Source of the DNA: Bacilli bacterium
Lineage (GTDB): Bacteria; Bacillota_I; Bacilli_A; RF39; UBA660
Assembly: GCA_028693035.1 (NCBI GenBank)
Contig: JAQUWE010000011.1
Span: 1-48,272 of the forward strand
Reading direction: 5' to 3'
Length of the DNA: 48,272 nt
Shown: positions 42,180-48,272 of the stretch, in pieces
How positions within the stretch are numbered: position 1 is the first letter of the stretch
How the letters are laid out: each line of letters begins with the position of its first letter
Position numbers and translations under genes: made by a program
The notes under the pieces: model-generated
Database searches by the model: none
What the model was told of the DNA's origin: nothing
What the model saw: the letters and a program-made list of their open reading frames with translations, nothing else

Positions 42180-42920
42180 CTAGTTTTCAGTAGTAGCTTC
42201 TGCTACTTCTGTACTTTCAGTTTTTTCGATTGCGGTTTCAGTTGCGTCAGCTACAGGAGCATAAGAAATCAATTCATCTTTCTCATTTATTTTACCTGGA
42301 TTTTTAATAGCTGTTTTAATTACAACTAATGATTTTTTAGCACCTGGAACATTTCCTTTTACTAAAATAACATTTTCTTCTGGGATAACAGCTACTATTT
42401 CAAGATTTTGAACAGTAACAGTAAGTCCTCCCATATGTCCTGGTAAGTTTTTACCTTTGAAAACACGCATTGGTCTCATTGTTCCCATTGAACCTGGTCT
42501 TCTGTGATAATGAGATCCATGTCCCATAGGTCCACGGCTTTGTCCATGACGTTTAATAACACCTTGGAAACCATGTCCTTTGGTAGTACCTGTTACATCT
42601 ACTACTTCTCCAGCTTCAAAAACTGAACATGTAACTTCTTGTCCAAGTGTATAATCACTTGTATTTACTCCTCTAATTTCTCTAAAGAAGCGCTTAGGTG
42701 CAGAGCCAGCTTTAGTCGTATGTCCGATTGAAGCTTTGGTTGCTAATTTTTCTCTTTTAGTATCGAAACCAAGTTGAATAGCTTCGTAACCGTCAGTTTC
42801 TTTTGTTTTTAATTGTGTTACCACATTTGGTTCAACTGAAACAACTGTTACGGGAACTAATTTGCCTGATTTTGTAAATACTTCGGTCATTCCTACTTTA
42901 CGGCCTAAGATTCCTTTCAT
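42180..42920 (-). CDS. rplC: Ribosomal protein L3 with acidic C-terminal extension
   Basis: This 246-aa protein starts [20 protein letters not shown] and carries [20 protein letters not shown] and [10 protein letters not shown]. The standard protein ends near residue 210; here a further stretch rich in Glu, Thr and Ala ([13 protein letters not shown] and beyond) is added, probably unstructured and exposed on the ribosome surface. Confidence 0.97.
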   Translation of the reverse strand: MKGILGRKVGMTEVFTKSGKLVPVTVVSVEPNVVTQLKTKETDGYEAIQLGFDTKREKLATKASIGHTTKAGSAPKRFFREIRGVNTSDYTLGQEVTCSVFEAGEVVDVTGTTKGHGFQGVIKRHGQSRGPMGHGSHYHRRPGSMGTMRPMRVFKGKNLPGHMGGLTVTVQNLEIVAVIPEENVILVKGNVPGAKKSLVVIKTAIKNPGKINEKDELISYAPVADATETAIEKTESTEVAEATTEN

Positions 42921-42932
42921 AATTTATTCCTC

Positions 42933-43241
42933 CTATAATTTTATTTGGATATCAACACCACTTGGTATTTCAACATGAGTTAAAGCCTCAATAGTCTCTT
43001 TACTTGGGTTGTTAATAACAATAAGTCTTTTGTGTGTTCTTTTTTCAAATTGTTCACGAGAATCTTTATATTTATGAACAGCTCTAAGAATTGTTATTTT
43101 TTCAATATCGGTTGGTAATGGAATTGGTCCACTTACGTTCCCACCAGTTCTTTTTACTGTATCGATGATTTTCGTGCAAGCACTATCGATTTTTTTGTGG
43201 TCGAATGCTTTTAATTTGACATTCACTTTCTTGTTTGACAT
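42933..43241 (-). CDS. rpsJ: Ribosomal protein S10
   Basis: A 102-aa protein of the small-subunit head, also known as NusE for its part in antitermination. [52 protein letters not shown] are typical. It is the first gene of the supercluster. Confidence 0.98.
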   Translation of the reverse strand: MSNKKVNVKLKAFDHKKIDSACTKIIDTVKRTGGNVSGPIPLPTDIEKITILRAVHKYKDSREQFEKRTHKRLIVINNPSKETIEALTHVEIPSGVDIQIKL

Positions 43242-43374
43242 TTTTCTTCCTCCCTTCGCCTACATCTGGTATAGACTAGCTCCGTGTAAAAACCTGATTG
43301 TCGGTTTAAATTACTTAACAACTTATCCCGGCGTATCAGCAACCTCACACATCAATGCATACCACACATTCAAA
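43242..43374 (-). promoter_or_regulatory. Structured 5' leader of the S10 operon
   Basis: About 130 bases of untranslated leader precede rpsJ. TGGTAT (43364-43359) and ATACCA (43272-43267) can close a large domain; inside it CTGAT and ATCAG can pair again around a 36-nt region. The layout recalls autoregulatory ribosomal leaders of Firmicutes. The ligand is not known; L4 is the candidate by analogy. Confidence 0.5.
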
Positions 43375-43403
43375 ATTATACCGAAATATTATATGAAATG
43401 CAA
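43375..43403 (-). promoter_or_regulatory. Promoter of the S10-spc-alpha supercluster
   Basis: On the minus strand TTGCAT (43398-43403) and TATAAT (43375-43380) have a 17-base spacer. It is the only good promoter I see upstream of rpsJ. Confidence 0.8.
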
Positions 43404-43509
43404 GCTTTTTTTATGCTTTTTTTAAATTTGTTTTGCTTAAACATTCTATTTACATTTTTTGGTATTTTTATATTCTATATATTTATATATGTGGATAAAA
43501 ATAAGTAAA
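43404..43509. other. AT-rich spacer between the rpsR terminator and the S10 promoter
   Basis: No gene is seen. The sequence is AT-rich and may act as an UP element for the S10 promoter. Confidence 0.4.
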
Positions 43510-43540
43510 CAAAAAAATCACCAGCTTTAACTAGTGATTG
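43510..43540 (-). terminator. Terminator of the rpsF-ssb-rpsR operon
   Basis: On the minus strand a 9-bp stem AATCACTAG/CTGGTGATT (one G-T pair) with a 6-nt loop is followed by seven T, just past the rpsR stop. Confidence 0.85.
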
Positions 43541-43546
43541 TATTTA

Positions 43547-43765
43547 TTATTTAACAAATGGTACTAAACCCATAAAACGAGCTTTTTTAACTTCATTTGC
43601 AATATGTCTTTGGTGTCTAGCACAAGCACCTGTAACTCTTCTTGGTAAAATTTTACATCTATCAGCACTCATGTATTTTTTGATAATTTCAGTATCTTTA
43701 TAATCTACTGATTTACCAGCACACATTTGACATATTTTTTTTCTTTTTCTACGAAACTCTGCCAT
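43547..43765 (-). CDS. rpsR: Ribosomal protein S18 with Cys residues
   Basis: A 72-aa protein that binds S6 on the platform. MAEFRRKRKKICQMCAGKSV, then DRCKILPRRVTGACARHQRH. Four Cys suggest the zinc-binding (C+) form. I use ATG 43765, eight bases after GGAGG; the ATG at 43771 is too close to that site. Confidence 0.97.
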   Translation of the reverse strand: MAEFRRKRKKICQMCAGKSVDYKDTEIIKKYMSADRCKILPRRVTGACARHQRHIANEVKKARFMGLVPFVK

Positions 43766-43781
43766 TTTCATTTCCTCCTTA

Positions 43782-44258
43782 TTAGTCTAAGAAGTTATCG
43801 TCGATTGAAACGCTATCTCCAAAGTCTGCAAATGGATCTTCATCCACATTTACTTGATTTGTATTTTGATAATCATAAGGACTTGGTCCAGATGATGCTG
43901 GAGCTCCATAAGAGCTATTTCCATCTTCTCTTGATCTTTGTGCTTTACTTTCTAAGAATTGCACAGAATCAGCAACCACTTCCACAGTATATCTTTTGTT
44001 TCCATCTTTGTCATCATAACTTCCAGTTTGAATTCTTCCTTCTACACCAACTAAACTTCCTTTGTCTAGGAAATTGCATACATTCTCAGCTTGCTTTCTC
44101 CAAACAACAATATTGATAAAGTCTGTTTCTCTTTGTCCATCTCTTCCCGCAAAAGTACGGTTAATAGCGATTGAAAATCTTGCAAAAGGTAAATTGCTAC
44201 TTGTATATCTTAGTTCTGGTTTAGCCGTTAAACGGCCAATCAACATTGCTCGGTTCAT
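43782..44258 (-). CDS. ssb: Single-stranded DNA-binding protein
   Basis: This 158-aa protein coats single-stranded DNA during replication and repair. The OB fold is in residues 1-105 ([41 protein letters not shown]). A Gly/Ser/Pro-rich linker follows, and the acidic tip that recruits partner proteins ends in DDNFLD. It sits in the classic rpsF-ssb-rpsR operon. Confidence 0.97.
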   Translation of the reverse strand: MNRAMLIGRLTAKPELRYTSSNLPFARFSIAINRTFAGRDGQRETDFINIVVWRKQAENVCNFLDKGSLVGVEGRIQTGSYDDKDGNKRYTVEVVADSVQFLESKAQRSREDGNSSYGAPASSGPSPYDYQNTNQVNVDEDPFADFGDSVSIDDNFLD

Positions 44259-44274
44259 CTTATTACCTCTTTTC

Positions 44275-44565
44275 TTATTTCTCGATCTTAGTAATTAAGT
44301 GACGAACGATATCGTTACTAATTAAAGATAAACGGTCAAATTCTTTAATGGCTTTGTCATCAGTAGCTTCGATATTATAAACGAAGTAGTATCCACTTTT
44401 CATTTTTTTGATTTCGTAAGCAAATTCTTTTTGACCCATTTCTTTAAAATCAACTACTTTAGCCCCGTTTGAAGTTAAGATGTTTTCAAAGTTTTTAACA
44501 ACTTCTTTAATTTCTGTTTCTCCAAGTGTAGGTCTAACGATAAACATGATTTCATAGTTTCTCAT
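44275..44565 (-). CDS. rpsF: Ribosomal protein S6
   Basis: A 96-aa protein: [20 protein letters not shown], then [21 protein letters not shown] use ATG 44565, nine bases after AAGGAGGTGG. An in-frame ATG at 44622 would add 19 residues (MKLLLAFIRK...) that belong to the untranslated leader, not to S6. Confidence 0.97.
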   Translation of the reverse strand: MRNYEIMFIVRPTLGETEIKEVVKNFENILTSNGAKVVDFKEMGQKEFAYEIKKMKSGYYFVYNIEATDDKAIKEFDRLSLISNDIVRHLITKIEK

Positions 44566-44633
44566 TTTTTCCACCTCCTTATGGTCTCTGGCTTTTCTTA
44601 TAAAAGCAAGGAGTAATTTCATACTCGTTATAG
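44566..44633 (-). promoter_or_regulatory. Leader of the rpsF operon with two hairpins
   Basis: On the minus strand GAGTA/TACTC and GCTTTT/AAAAGC form consecutive hairpins before the AAGGAGG site. A leader that binds S6-S18 is known in several bacteria; this one may be such a site, but the conserved core was not confirmed. Confidence 0.35.
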
Positions 44634-44662
44634 ATTATAGCAAATATTATGTTAAAAGTAAA
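44634..44662 (-). promoter_or_regulatory. Promoter of rpsF-ssb-rpsR
   Basis: On the minus strand TTTACT (44657-44662) and TATAAT (44634-44639) are separated by 17 bases. Confidence 0.7.
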
Positions 44663-44723
44663 CAAAATATTAGGAAATAAGGAAGGTTCTTCTGTTTTAG
44701 AAGCCTTTCCTTCTTTTTTATTC

Positions 44724-45263
44724 TTATGATTCTTTTTTTATACCATTTATAAAGGTATGAAAAGCCCCTAGTACTTTTTCTTTTGTATAAGCATCTGTAA
44801 TATTTCCATTTTCATCAATTTTTTCACTTGCTTTACTAATAAATACTTCTGGTTTATTCATGGTAATTACATTAAGACATACTAACACTTGTCTTAAATG
44901 ATATTGTACCCTAGCCCCACCAAAAATGCTTAAAGAAGCGCTCATTAAGCAAGCTGGCTTGCTATCAAAAACTGCCTCTCTACTTCTTGATCCCCAATCC
45001 AAAGCATTTTTTAAAAGAGCAGGAATGGAATAGTTATATTCTGGCGTAATGATTACAAAACCATCTGCTTGTTTTAATTTTTCCACATATTCTATTACTT
45101 CTTTTGGTAAATCACTTTCTAAATCTTGGTTATACATAGGCAGTGTTGTTAAATCTAAAATTTCTAATTCAATATTTTCTTTATGATTTTCTTTTATATA
45201 TTGTAAAACAGCTCTATTATATGATTTTTTTCTTGCACTTCCACATAGTCCTATAATTTTCAT
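44724..45263 (-). CDS. NADPH-dependent FMN reductase (flavodoxin-like fold)
   Basis: This 179-aa oxidoreductase resembles the NADPH_dep_FMN_red family (azoreductase/chromate reductase types). The N-terminal phosphate-binding loop is GLCGSARKKSYNRAVL (5-20), and the flavin-contacting block is VIITPEYNYSIPALLKNALD (about 75-94), followed by SRSREAVFDSKPACLMS. It is expected to reduce quinones or other electrophiles with FMN as cofactor; the physiological substrate is not readable. It is monocistronic with a good promoter. Confidence 0.92.
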   Translation of the reverse strand: MKIIGLCGSARKKSYNRAVLQYIKENHKENIELEILDLTTLPMYNQDLESDLPKEVIEYVEKLKQADGFVIITPEYNYSIPALLKNALDWGSRSREAVFDSKPACLMSASLSIFGGARVQYHLRQVLVCLNVITMNKPEVFISKASEKIDENGNITDAYTKEKVLGAFHTFINGIKKES

Positions 45264-45325
45264 ATGGTTCCTCCTTTATTTCCTTTTATTATTTTGTTAT
45301 ATAAAAAGGATATTGTTATAGCAAA

Positions 45326-45354
45326 ATTATATCATGTACATAGGGAGTTGTAAA
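45326..45354 (-). promoter_or_regulatory. Promoter of the FMN reductase gene
   Basis: On the minus strand TTTACA (45349-45354) and TATAAT (45326-45331) have a 17-base spacer, just past the terminator of the nucleotidyltransferase genes. Confidence 0.75.
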
Positions 45355-45358
45355 TGCA

Positions 45359-45387
45359 AGAAAAAAAGATAGTTATTCTATCTTTTA
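45359..45387 (-). terminator. Terminator of the nucleotidyltransferase pair
   Basis: On the minus strand AAAAGATAG/CTATCTTTT with a 5-nt loop is followed by a T-run. It lies at the end of the second copy. Confidence 0.8.
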
Positions 45388-45391
45388 TCGT

Positions 45392-46294
45392 TTAATTCCA
45401 CAAATGAGAAGGATATATTCCTTTTTCAATCTGTCCTTTTATATAAGAAACAACAAGGTCTTTATCTTCTTTATAGGTAACCCCTTGCCATATAGATGTA
45501 GTTTTGATCACTTCTACTTCTGCATATCCTTTTTCTTGTGCTCCACAAATTACATCTGGAATAAAGTATTCTGCTGTTTCTATATTGTTTTTACTTTTTT
45601 CTAAAAAGTTTGAAAAATCTGATTTTATATAATCAAATAAGTTTTTTCTAAATCCTAGCATATTCATACATACTAGGTCATTTTCCCCTACATAGAAAGG
45701 CGTTTCTCCATTTAAAGGAGTGGCCTTGATACCTTCTGTCTCTTTTTGAATAGAACTTTCCATTAAAGAAATTAGTTTTCCACAGGTTTCTTTACAAACA
45801 CCTCTTTTTACGGAACCATTTTCTGATAAGGTGTTTTTTACAAGATATCCTACAATACAGTAGTTGTTTTCTTTTTGCATTAAGAAGTCTGCCACTGTTT
45901 TATAAGCATCGCCTCCATAAAAGTCATCTGCATTGATAACAGCAAAAGCGCCATTTACAAAGTTTCTCGCTGCATAAACAGCATGTGCGGTTCCCCATGG
46001 TTTTTGTCTTTCTTTTGGAACTACAAATCCTTCTGGTACATCTTGTATATCTTGGAAAGCATAAGCCACTTCAATATATTTAGAAACCCTATTTCCAATG
46101 GTTTCTTTAAAAACTTCTTCATTTTCTTTCTTAATAACAAATACAACTTTTGTAAACCCTGCTTCTATTGCATCATATATAGAGTAATCAATTAAGAATT
46201 CTCCATTAGGTCCTATCGGTTCTATTTGTTTAAGTCCTCCAAAACGGCTTCCTATACCGGCTGCCATAATAACAAGTATTAAATCTTTTTTCAT
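45392..46294 (-). CDS. Sugar-nucleotidyltransferase-like protein, copy B
   Basis: This 300-aa protein has the nucleotidyltransferase GT-A fold: the NTP-binding loop MAAGIGSRFGGLKQIEPIGP (about 10-29), PWGTAHAVYAA, and the metal-binding VINADDFYGG (about 118-127). Relatives attach NMP to sugar phosphates or related acceptors such as phosphocholine; the substrate here is unknown. It is the downstream member of a tandem pair with 12 bases between the genes. The first 60 residues are almost identical to copy A, whereas the C-terminal half differs widely, for example in the YFIPDVICGAQEKGYAEVEV region. Confidence 0.85.
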   Translation of the reverse strand: MKKDLILVIMAAGIGSRFGGLKQIEPIGPNGEFLIDYSIYDAIEAGFTKVVFVIKKENEEVFKETIGNRVSKYIEVAYAFQDIQDVPEGFVVPKERQKPWGTAHAVYAARNFVNGAFAVINADDFYGGDAYKTVADFLMQKENNYCIVGYLVKNTLSENGSVKRGVCKETCGKLISLMESSIQKETEGIKATPLNGETPFYVGENDLVCMNMLGFRKNLFDYIKSDFSNFLEKSKNNIETAEYFIPDVICGAQEKGYAEVEVIKTTSIWQGVTYKEDKDLVVSYIKGQIEKGIYPSHLWN

Positions 46295-46306
46295 GTTTTT
46301 TTCCTT

Positions 46307-47218
46307 CTATCTTTCCCAAAGTGGAGAGGGATATTCTCCTTCTTCTGTAAGTGATTGGATTGTGTGCATTACTTTTTCTTTATCTTCTTTATAGGTAATA
46401 CCTTGCCATAAAGCACTTGTTTGAATCACTGATACTTTCGCAAATCCTTCTCTAATAGCATTATACATAGAGTCTGGTATTAAATATTCGCATTTTAAAA
46501 TTTGTTCTTTGTTTTTTTCTAAGAAAAGTGGAAACCTTTCTTTTAAATAAGGAAATAAAGAAGGTGTAAAACCTAACATATTCATAGAACTCAAACTAGT
46601 ATCACTTACTTTAAAAGCTTCACTTCCATCTAGTGGTGTAGCAATAATATCTCCATTTTTTCTTTCGACACTACTTTCAATCAATTTTTCTAAAAGTCCG
46701 TCTTTGGTAATACAGATTCCTCTTTTTACAGATCCATTTTCTGATAGAGTATTATGAATTTGATATCCAATTAAACAGTATTGATTTTCTTCTTCGTTTT
46801 CTCTAAGAAATGTTGCCATTTTTTGATATGCATCTCTTCCATAAAAGTCATCTGCATTGATAATAGCAAAAGGTTCATTGATAAGCGATTCAGCTGCCAT
46901 GATTGCATGAGAAGTGCCCCATGGTTTGACTCTGTCTTCTGGAAAAGTAAAGTCTTGTGGTACCTCTTTTATATCTTGAAAAGCATAGAACACTTTCATT
47001 GTATTTGGAATTCTTTTTCCAATCGTTTCTTTAAATACTTCTTCGTTTTCTTTTTTGATAACAAATACAACTTTTGTAAACCCTGCTTCTATTGCATCAT
47101 ATATAGAGTAATCAATTAAAAATTCTCCATTAGGTCCTACTGGTTCTATTTGTTTAAGTCCTCCAAAACGGCTTCCCATTCCGGCTGCCATAATAAGTAA
47201 CGTCATATCTTTTTTCAC
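46307..47218 (-). CDS. Sugar-nucleotidyltransferase-like protein, copy A
   Basis: This 303-aa paralogue of the next gene has the same motifs: MAAGMGSRFGGLKQIEPVGP, PWGTSHAIMAA and IINADDFYGRDAY. The C-terminal half carries its own variants (CEYLIPDSMYNAIREGFAKV). It is the first gene of a two-gene operon with its own promoter. The pair probably acts on different acceptors, or forms a hetero-oligomer. Neighbours do not reveal a pathway. Confidence 0.85.
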   Translation of the reverse strand: MKKDMTLLIMAAGMGSRFGGLKQIEPVGPNGEFLIDYSIYDAIEAGFTKVVFVIKKENEEVFKETIGKRIPNTMKVFYAFQDIKEVPQDFTFPEDRVKPWGTSHAIMAAESLINEPFAIINADDFYGRDAYQKMATFLRENEEENQYCLIGYQIHNTLSENGSVKRGICITKDGLLEKLIESSVERKNGDIIATPLDGSEAFKVSDTSLSSMNMLGFTPSLFPYLKERFPLFLEKNKEQILKCEYLIPDSMYNAIREGFAKVSVIQTSALWQGITYKEDKEKVMHTIQSLTEEGEYPSPLWER

Positions 47219-47241
47219 ATAATCACACTTTCTATGATTCT

Positions 47242-47270
47242 ATTATCTCAAAGCTACTCTTTTTAGTCAA
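47242..47270 (-). promoter_or_regulatory. Promoter of the nucleotidyltransferase pair
   Basis: On the minus strand TTGACT (47265-47270) and GATAAT (47242-47247) have a 17-base spacer, 24 bases before the ATG. Confidence 0.7.
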
Positions 47271-47287
47271 CTGTAGACTTTTATCCA

Positions 47288-47318
47288 CAAAAAAAGTAGT
47301 GCTGATTTAGCAACTACT
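47288..47318 (-). terminator. Terminator of the cohesin-like gene
   Basis: On the minus strand a stem AGTAGT(T)GC/GCACTACT with one bulged base is followed by seven T. Confidence 0.75.
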
Positions 47319-47321
47319 GTT

Positions 47322-48071
47322 TTATGCAAATATAGAATCTATAAGAGAAGTAAAGAAGGAAACAACTGAATCAATAATGTTTTCTTTCTTTTGTTTTTTC
47401 TTTTCTTCTTTTACTTCTTTTACTTCTTTTTTGTCATCTTTTTGTTCTTGTTTGTCTGTATTTGTTTTTTCTTCTGTTGTAGAAATAGAAGTTTCTTGAC
47501 TAGAATCTTCTTTCTTTTCTTGTGTAACACTTTCTGTATTTGTTACTTGTTTTACTTTGGCTTGAACAGGTTTAGTAGGTTCTACTTTTGTTTCAATAAC
47601 AGGTTCTACTATATGAAGTAGTTTAGAAGATATATAAGCTGTTTCTACTTGTTCATTACGATTTCCTATAATAGGATTTACTAATGAAATAGTAGCATCT
47701 CCTGTTTTTTTAGCTTTCAAATAAATTTTTAAGATGTTTTGTTCTTTATAAATATTTTCTCCATTCATACCTAAGATAATAAATGTTTTACTGTTTGCCC
47801 CATAGCTACCATATAAGGAAGACATATTTTCATAACTTACGTAATCAAAGGCTGCTGTATCATAGGATAAGGTGCCTTGAATGGTTGCGATTCCACTTTC
47901 AATATTTTGAATATTTCCTACAGCTACAGTAACAGCAATGGTATCCCCTACAAAAACTGTATCATTTCCTTTAATACTTAAAGAAGCACTTCCTGCGGAT
48001 ACATTTGAAACAGTTCCAAGAGATAAGAAAGTAATAAATAAAAACATTGTTTTTAAAAGAACTTTTTTCAT
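47322..48071 (-). CDS. Secreted cohesin-domain-like protein with charged linker
   Basis: A signal peptide (MKKVLLKTMFLFITFLSLG and on, likely cut after VSNVSA near residue 26) leads to a beta-sandwich of about 130 residues with the cohesin pattern: VFVGDTIAVTVAVGNIQNIE, IQGTLSYDTAAFDYVSYE, ILKIYLKAKKTGDATISL. Then come about 75 residues rich in Lys, Glu, Thr and Gln, and a C-terminal amphipathic or membrane segment (IIDSVVSFFTSLIDSIFA) with no LPXTG. No dockerin gene is nearby. The domain may bind a dockerin-like partner or simply be a carbohydrate/protein adhesion module. I prefer ATG 48071, since GGGGG is only two bases from the ATG at 48080. Confidence 0.75.
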   Translation of the reverse strand: MKKVLLKTMFLFITFLSLGTVSNVSAGSASLSIKGNDTVFVGDTIAVTVAVGNIQNIESGIATIQGTLSYDTAAFDYVSYENMSSLYGSYGANSKTFIILGMNGENIYKEQNILKIYLKAKKTGDATISLVNPIIGNRNEQVETAYISSKLLHIVEPVIETKVEPTKPVQAKVKQVTNTESVTQEKKEDSSQETSISTTEEKTNTDKQEQKDDKKEVKEVKEEKKKQKKENIIDSVVSFFTSLIDSIFA

Positions 48072-48106
48072 AAAATTCATAACCCCCTTTTTGAATTTGT
48101 GCTATA

Positions 48107-48134
48107 CTCTAACACAAAAAAAAAGAAAAGTCAA
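48107..48134 (-). promoter_or_regulatory. Possible promoter of the cohesin-like gene
   Basis: On the minus strand TTGACT (48129-48134) is followed after 17 bases by TAGAGT. It is weak in the -10. It lies 12 bases from the end of the IS element. Confidence 0.4.
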
Positions 48135-48145
48135 TTTACTCATTT

Positions 48146-48170
48146 TGAACTAGTCAAGAAAAAGTAGACA
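48146..48170. repeat. Terminal inverted repeat of the IS element
   Basis: The 25 bases form the outer end of the IS; the partner repeat is out of the window, so the pairing could not be checked. Confidence 0.65.
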
Positions 48171-48183
48171 GATAAAAAACATT

Positions 48184-48272
48184 TTAGAATCCCAATTCAG
48201 ATTTATACTGGATTGGGGTTTTATAATTTAATGAATATGCTAGTCGCTCATTATTGTAGTAGTAAATATAAA
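48184..48272 (-). CDS. C-terminal end of IS3-family transposase OrfB (partial)
   Basis: The visible codons read YIYYYNNERLAYSLNYKTPI then QYKSELGF, stop. The pattern YYNxxRxxxxLNYxTPxxY is the invariant C-terminus of IS3-family DDE transposases (integrase core). The start and catalytic domain are outside the window, so whether the transposase is intact cannot be told. Confidence 0.88.
   Translation of the reverse strand, partial: YIYYYNNERLAYSLNYKTPIQYKSELGF

Larger units (their letters stand above)
48146..48272 (-). mobile_element. Right end of an IS3-family (IS150-like) insertion sequence
   Basis: The terminal inverted repeat begins TGAACTAGTCAAGAAAAAGT and continues AGACA, the TGAAC...AGTAGACA style of IS150-group elements. 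The end of an OrfB transposase lies inside. The remainder of the element is outside the window. Confidence 0.8.

Noticed and set aside
44566-44622. N-terminal extension of S6 starting at 44622
   Set aside because: The AAGGAGGTGG site is inside it and S6 proteins start at MRNYEIM; the extension lies in the leader hairpins.
44697-44726. Hairpin between the rpsF promoter and the FMN reductase stop
   Set aside because: The stem is imperfect and the T-run is on the plus strand, where no gene ends; listed neither as terminator nor operator.

Overview
The window looks like the chromosome of an AT-rich, Gram-positive-type bacterium of the Firmicutes (Bacilli or Mollicutes-related gut lineages). The reasons are the very low GC content, strong AGGAGG ribosome binding sites, TTGACA/TATAAT promoters, the Bacillus-like S10-spc-alpha gene order, zinc-type S14/S18/L36, a CvfD/YugI S1-domain protein, a Nfu (YutI-like) scaffold beside a YutH-like protein, and an ECF transporter module next to truA. 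TGA is used as a stop and TGG as Trp, so the standard bacterial code applies. No lineage can be named from the sequence alone.

Layout. Positions 1-4060 hold a truncated minus-strand gene, tRNA-Pro, a T-box-like leader, a YbaK/ProX-type deacylase with an archaeal-type proS (plus strand), an unknown 301-aa protein and a frameshifted GNAT acetyltransferase. A 53-aa Cys-rich membrane miniprotein follows at 4211. Positions 4506-5284 carry six minus-strand tRNA genes (Leu, Ser, fMet, Asp, Phe, Arg). Positions 5522-10109 are a membrane/envelope operon (cls, a DUF308-like protein, a YfhO-family protein). Positions 10229-12642 are a small accessory element: two unknown proteins, a 40-aa ORF behind a hairpin, a tyrosine integrase and a tandem 11-bp repeat. 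It abuts a second tRNA cluster (Val, Thr, Tyr, Gln, Lys; 12753-13184).

Positions 13213-24341 are mixed housekeeping: cvfD-like, nfu, yutH-like, DUF2752 and DUF4234 membrane proteins, patatin-trpS, an mgtA-type P-ATPase, a CmpB-type membrane protein, and the operon ecfA1-ecfA2-ecfT-truA-unknown (25958 down to 21607). Between that operon and the alpha operon lie a pentapeptide-like gene flanked by 135-bp direct repeats, an SDR and a type IV pilin-like protein. Positions 29232-43241 are the uninterrupted minus-strand S10-spc-alpha supercluster (rpsJ to rplQ, with secY, adk, map, infA and rpoA), lacking rpmD (L30). It has a clear promoter and structured leader at 43242-43403 and a terminator at rplQ. 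Upstream lies rpsF-ssb-rpsR.

The right end (44724-48272) holds an FMN reductase, two tandem nucleotidyltransferases whose 5' ends appear homogenised, a secreted cohesin-like protein, and the end of an IS3-family (IS150-like) element running out of the window.

The most interesting signals are the ECF module, in which both ATPases and the T subunit have lost several canonical motifs, the compact integrase element with its stacked inverted repeats, and the relic/duplicate architecture around the pentapeptide gene. No CRISPR array, rRNA gene or recognisable defence operon is visible.
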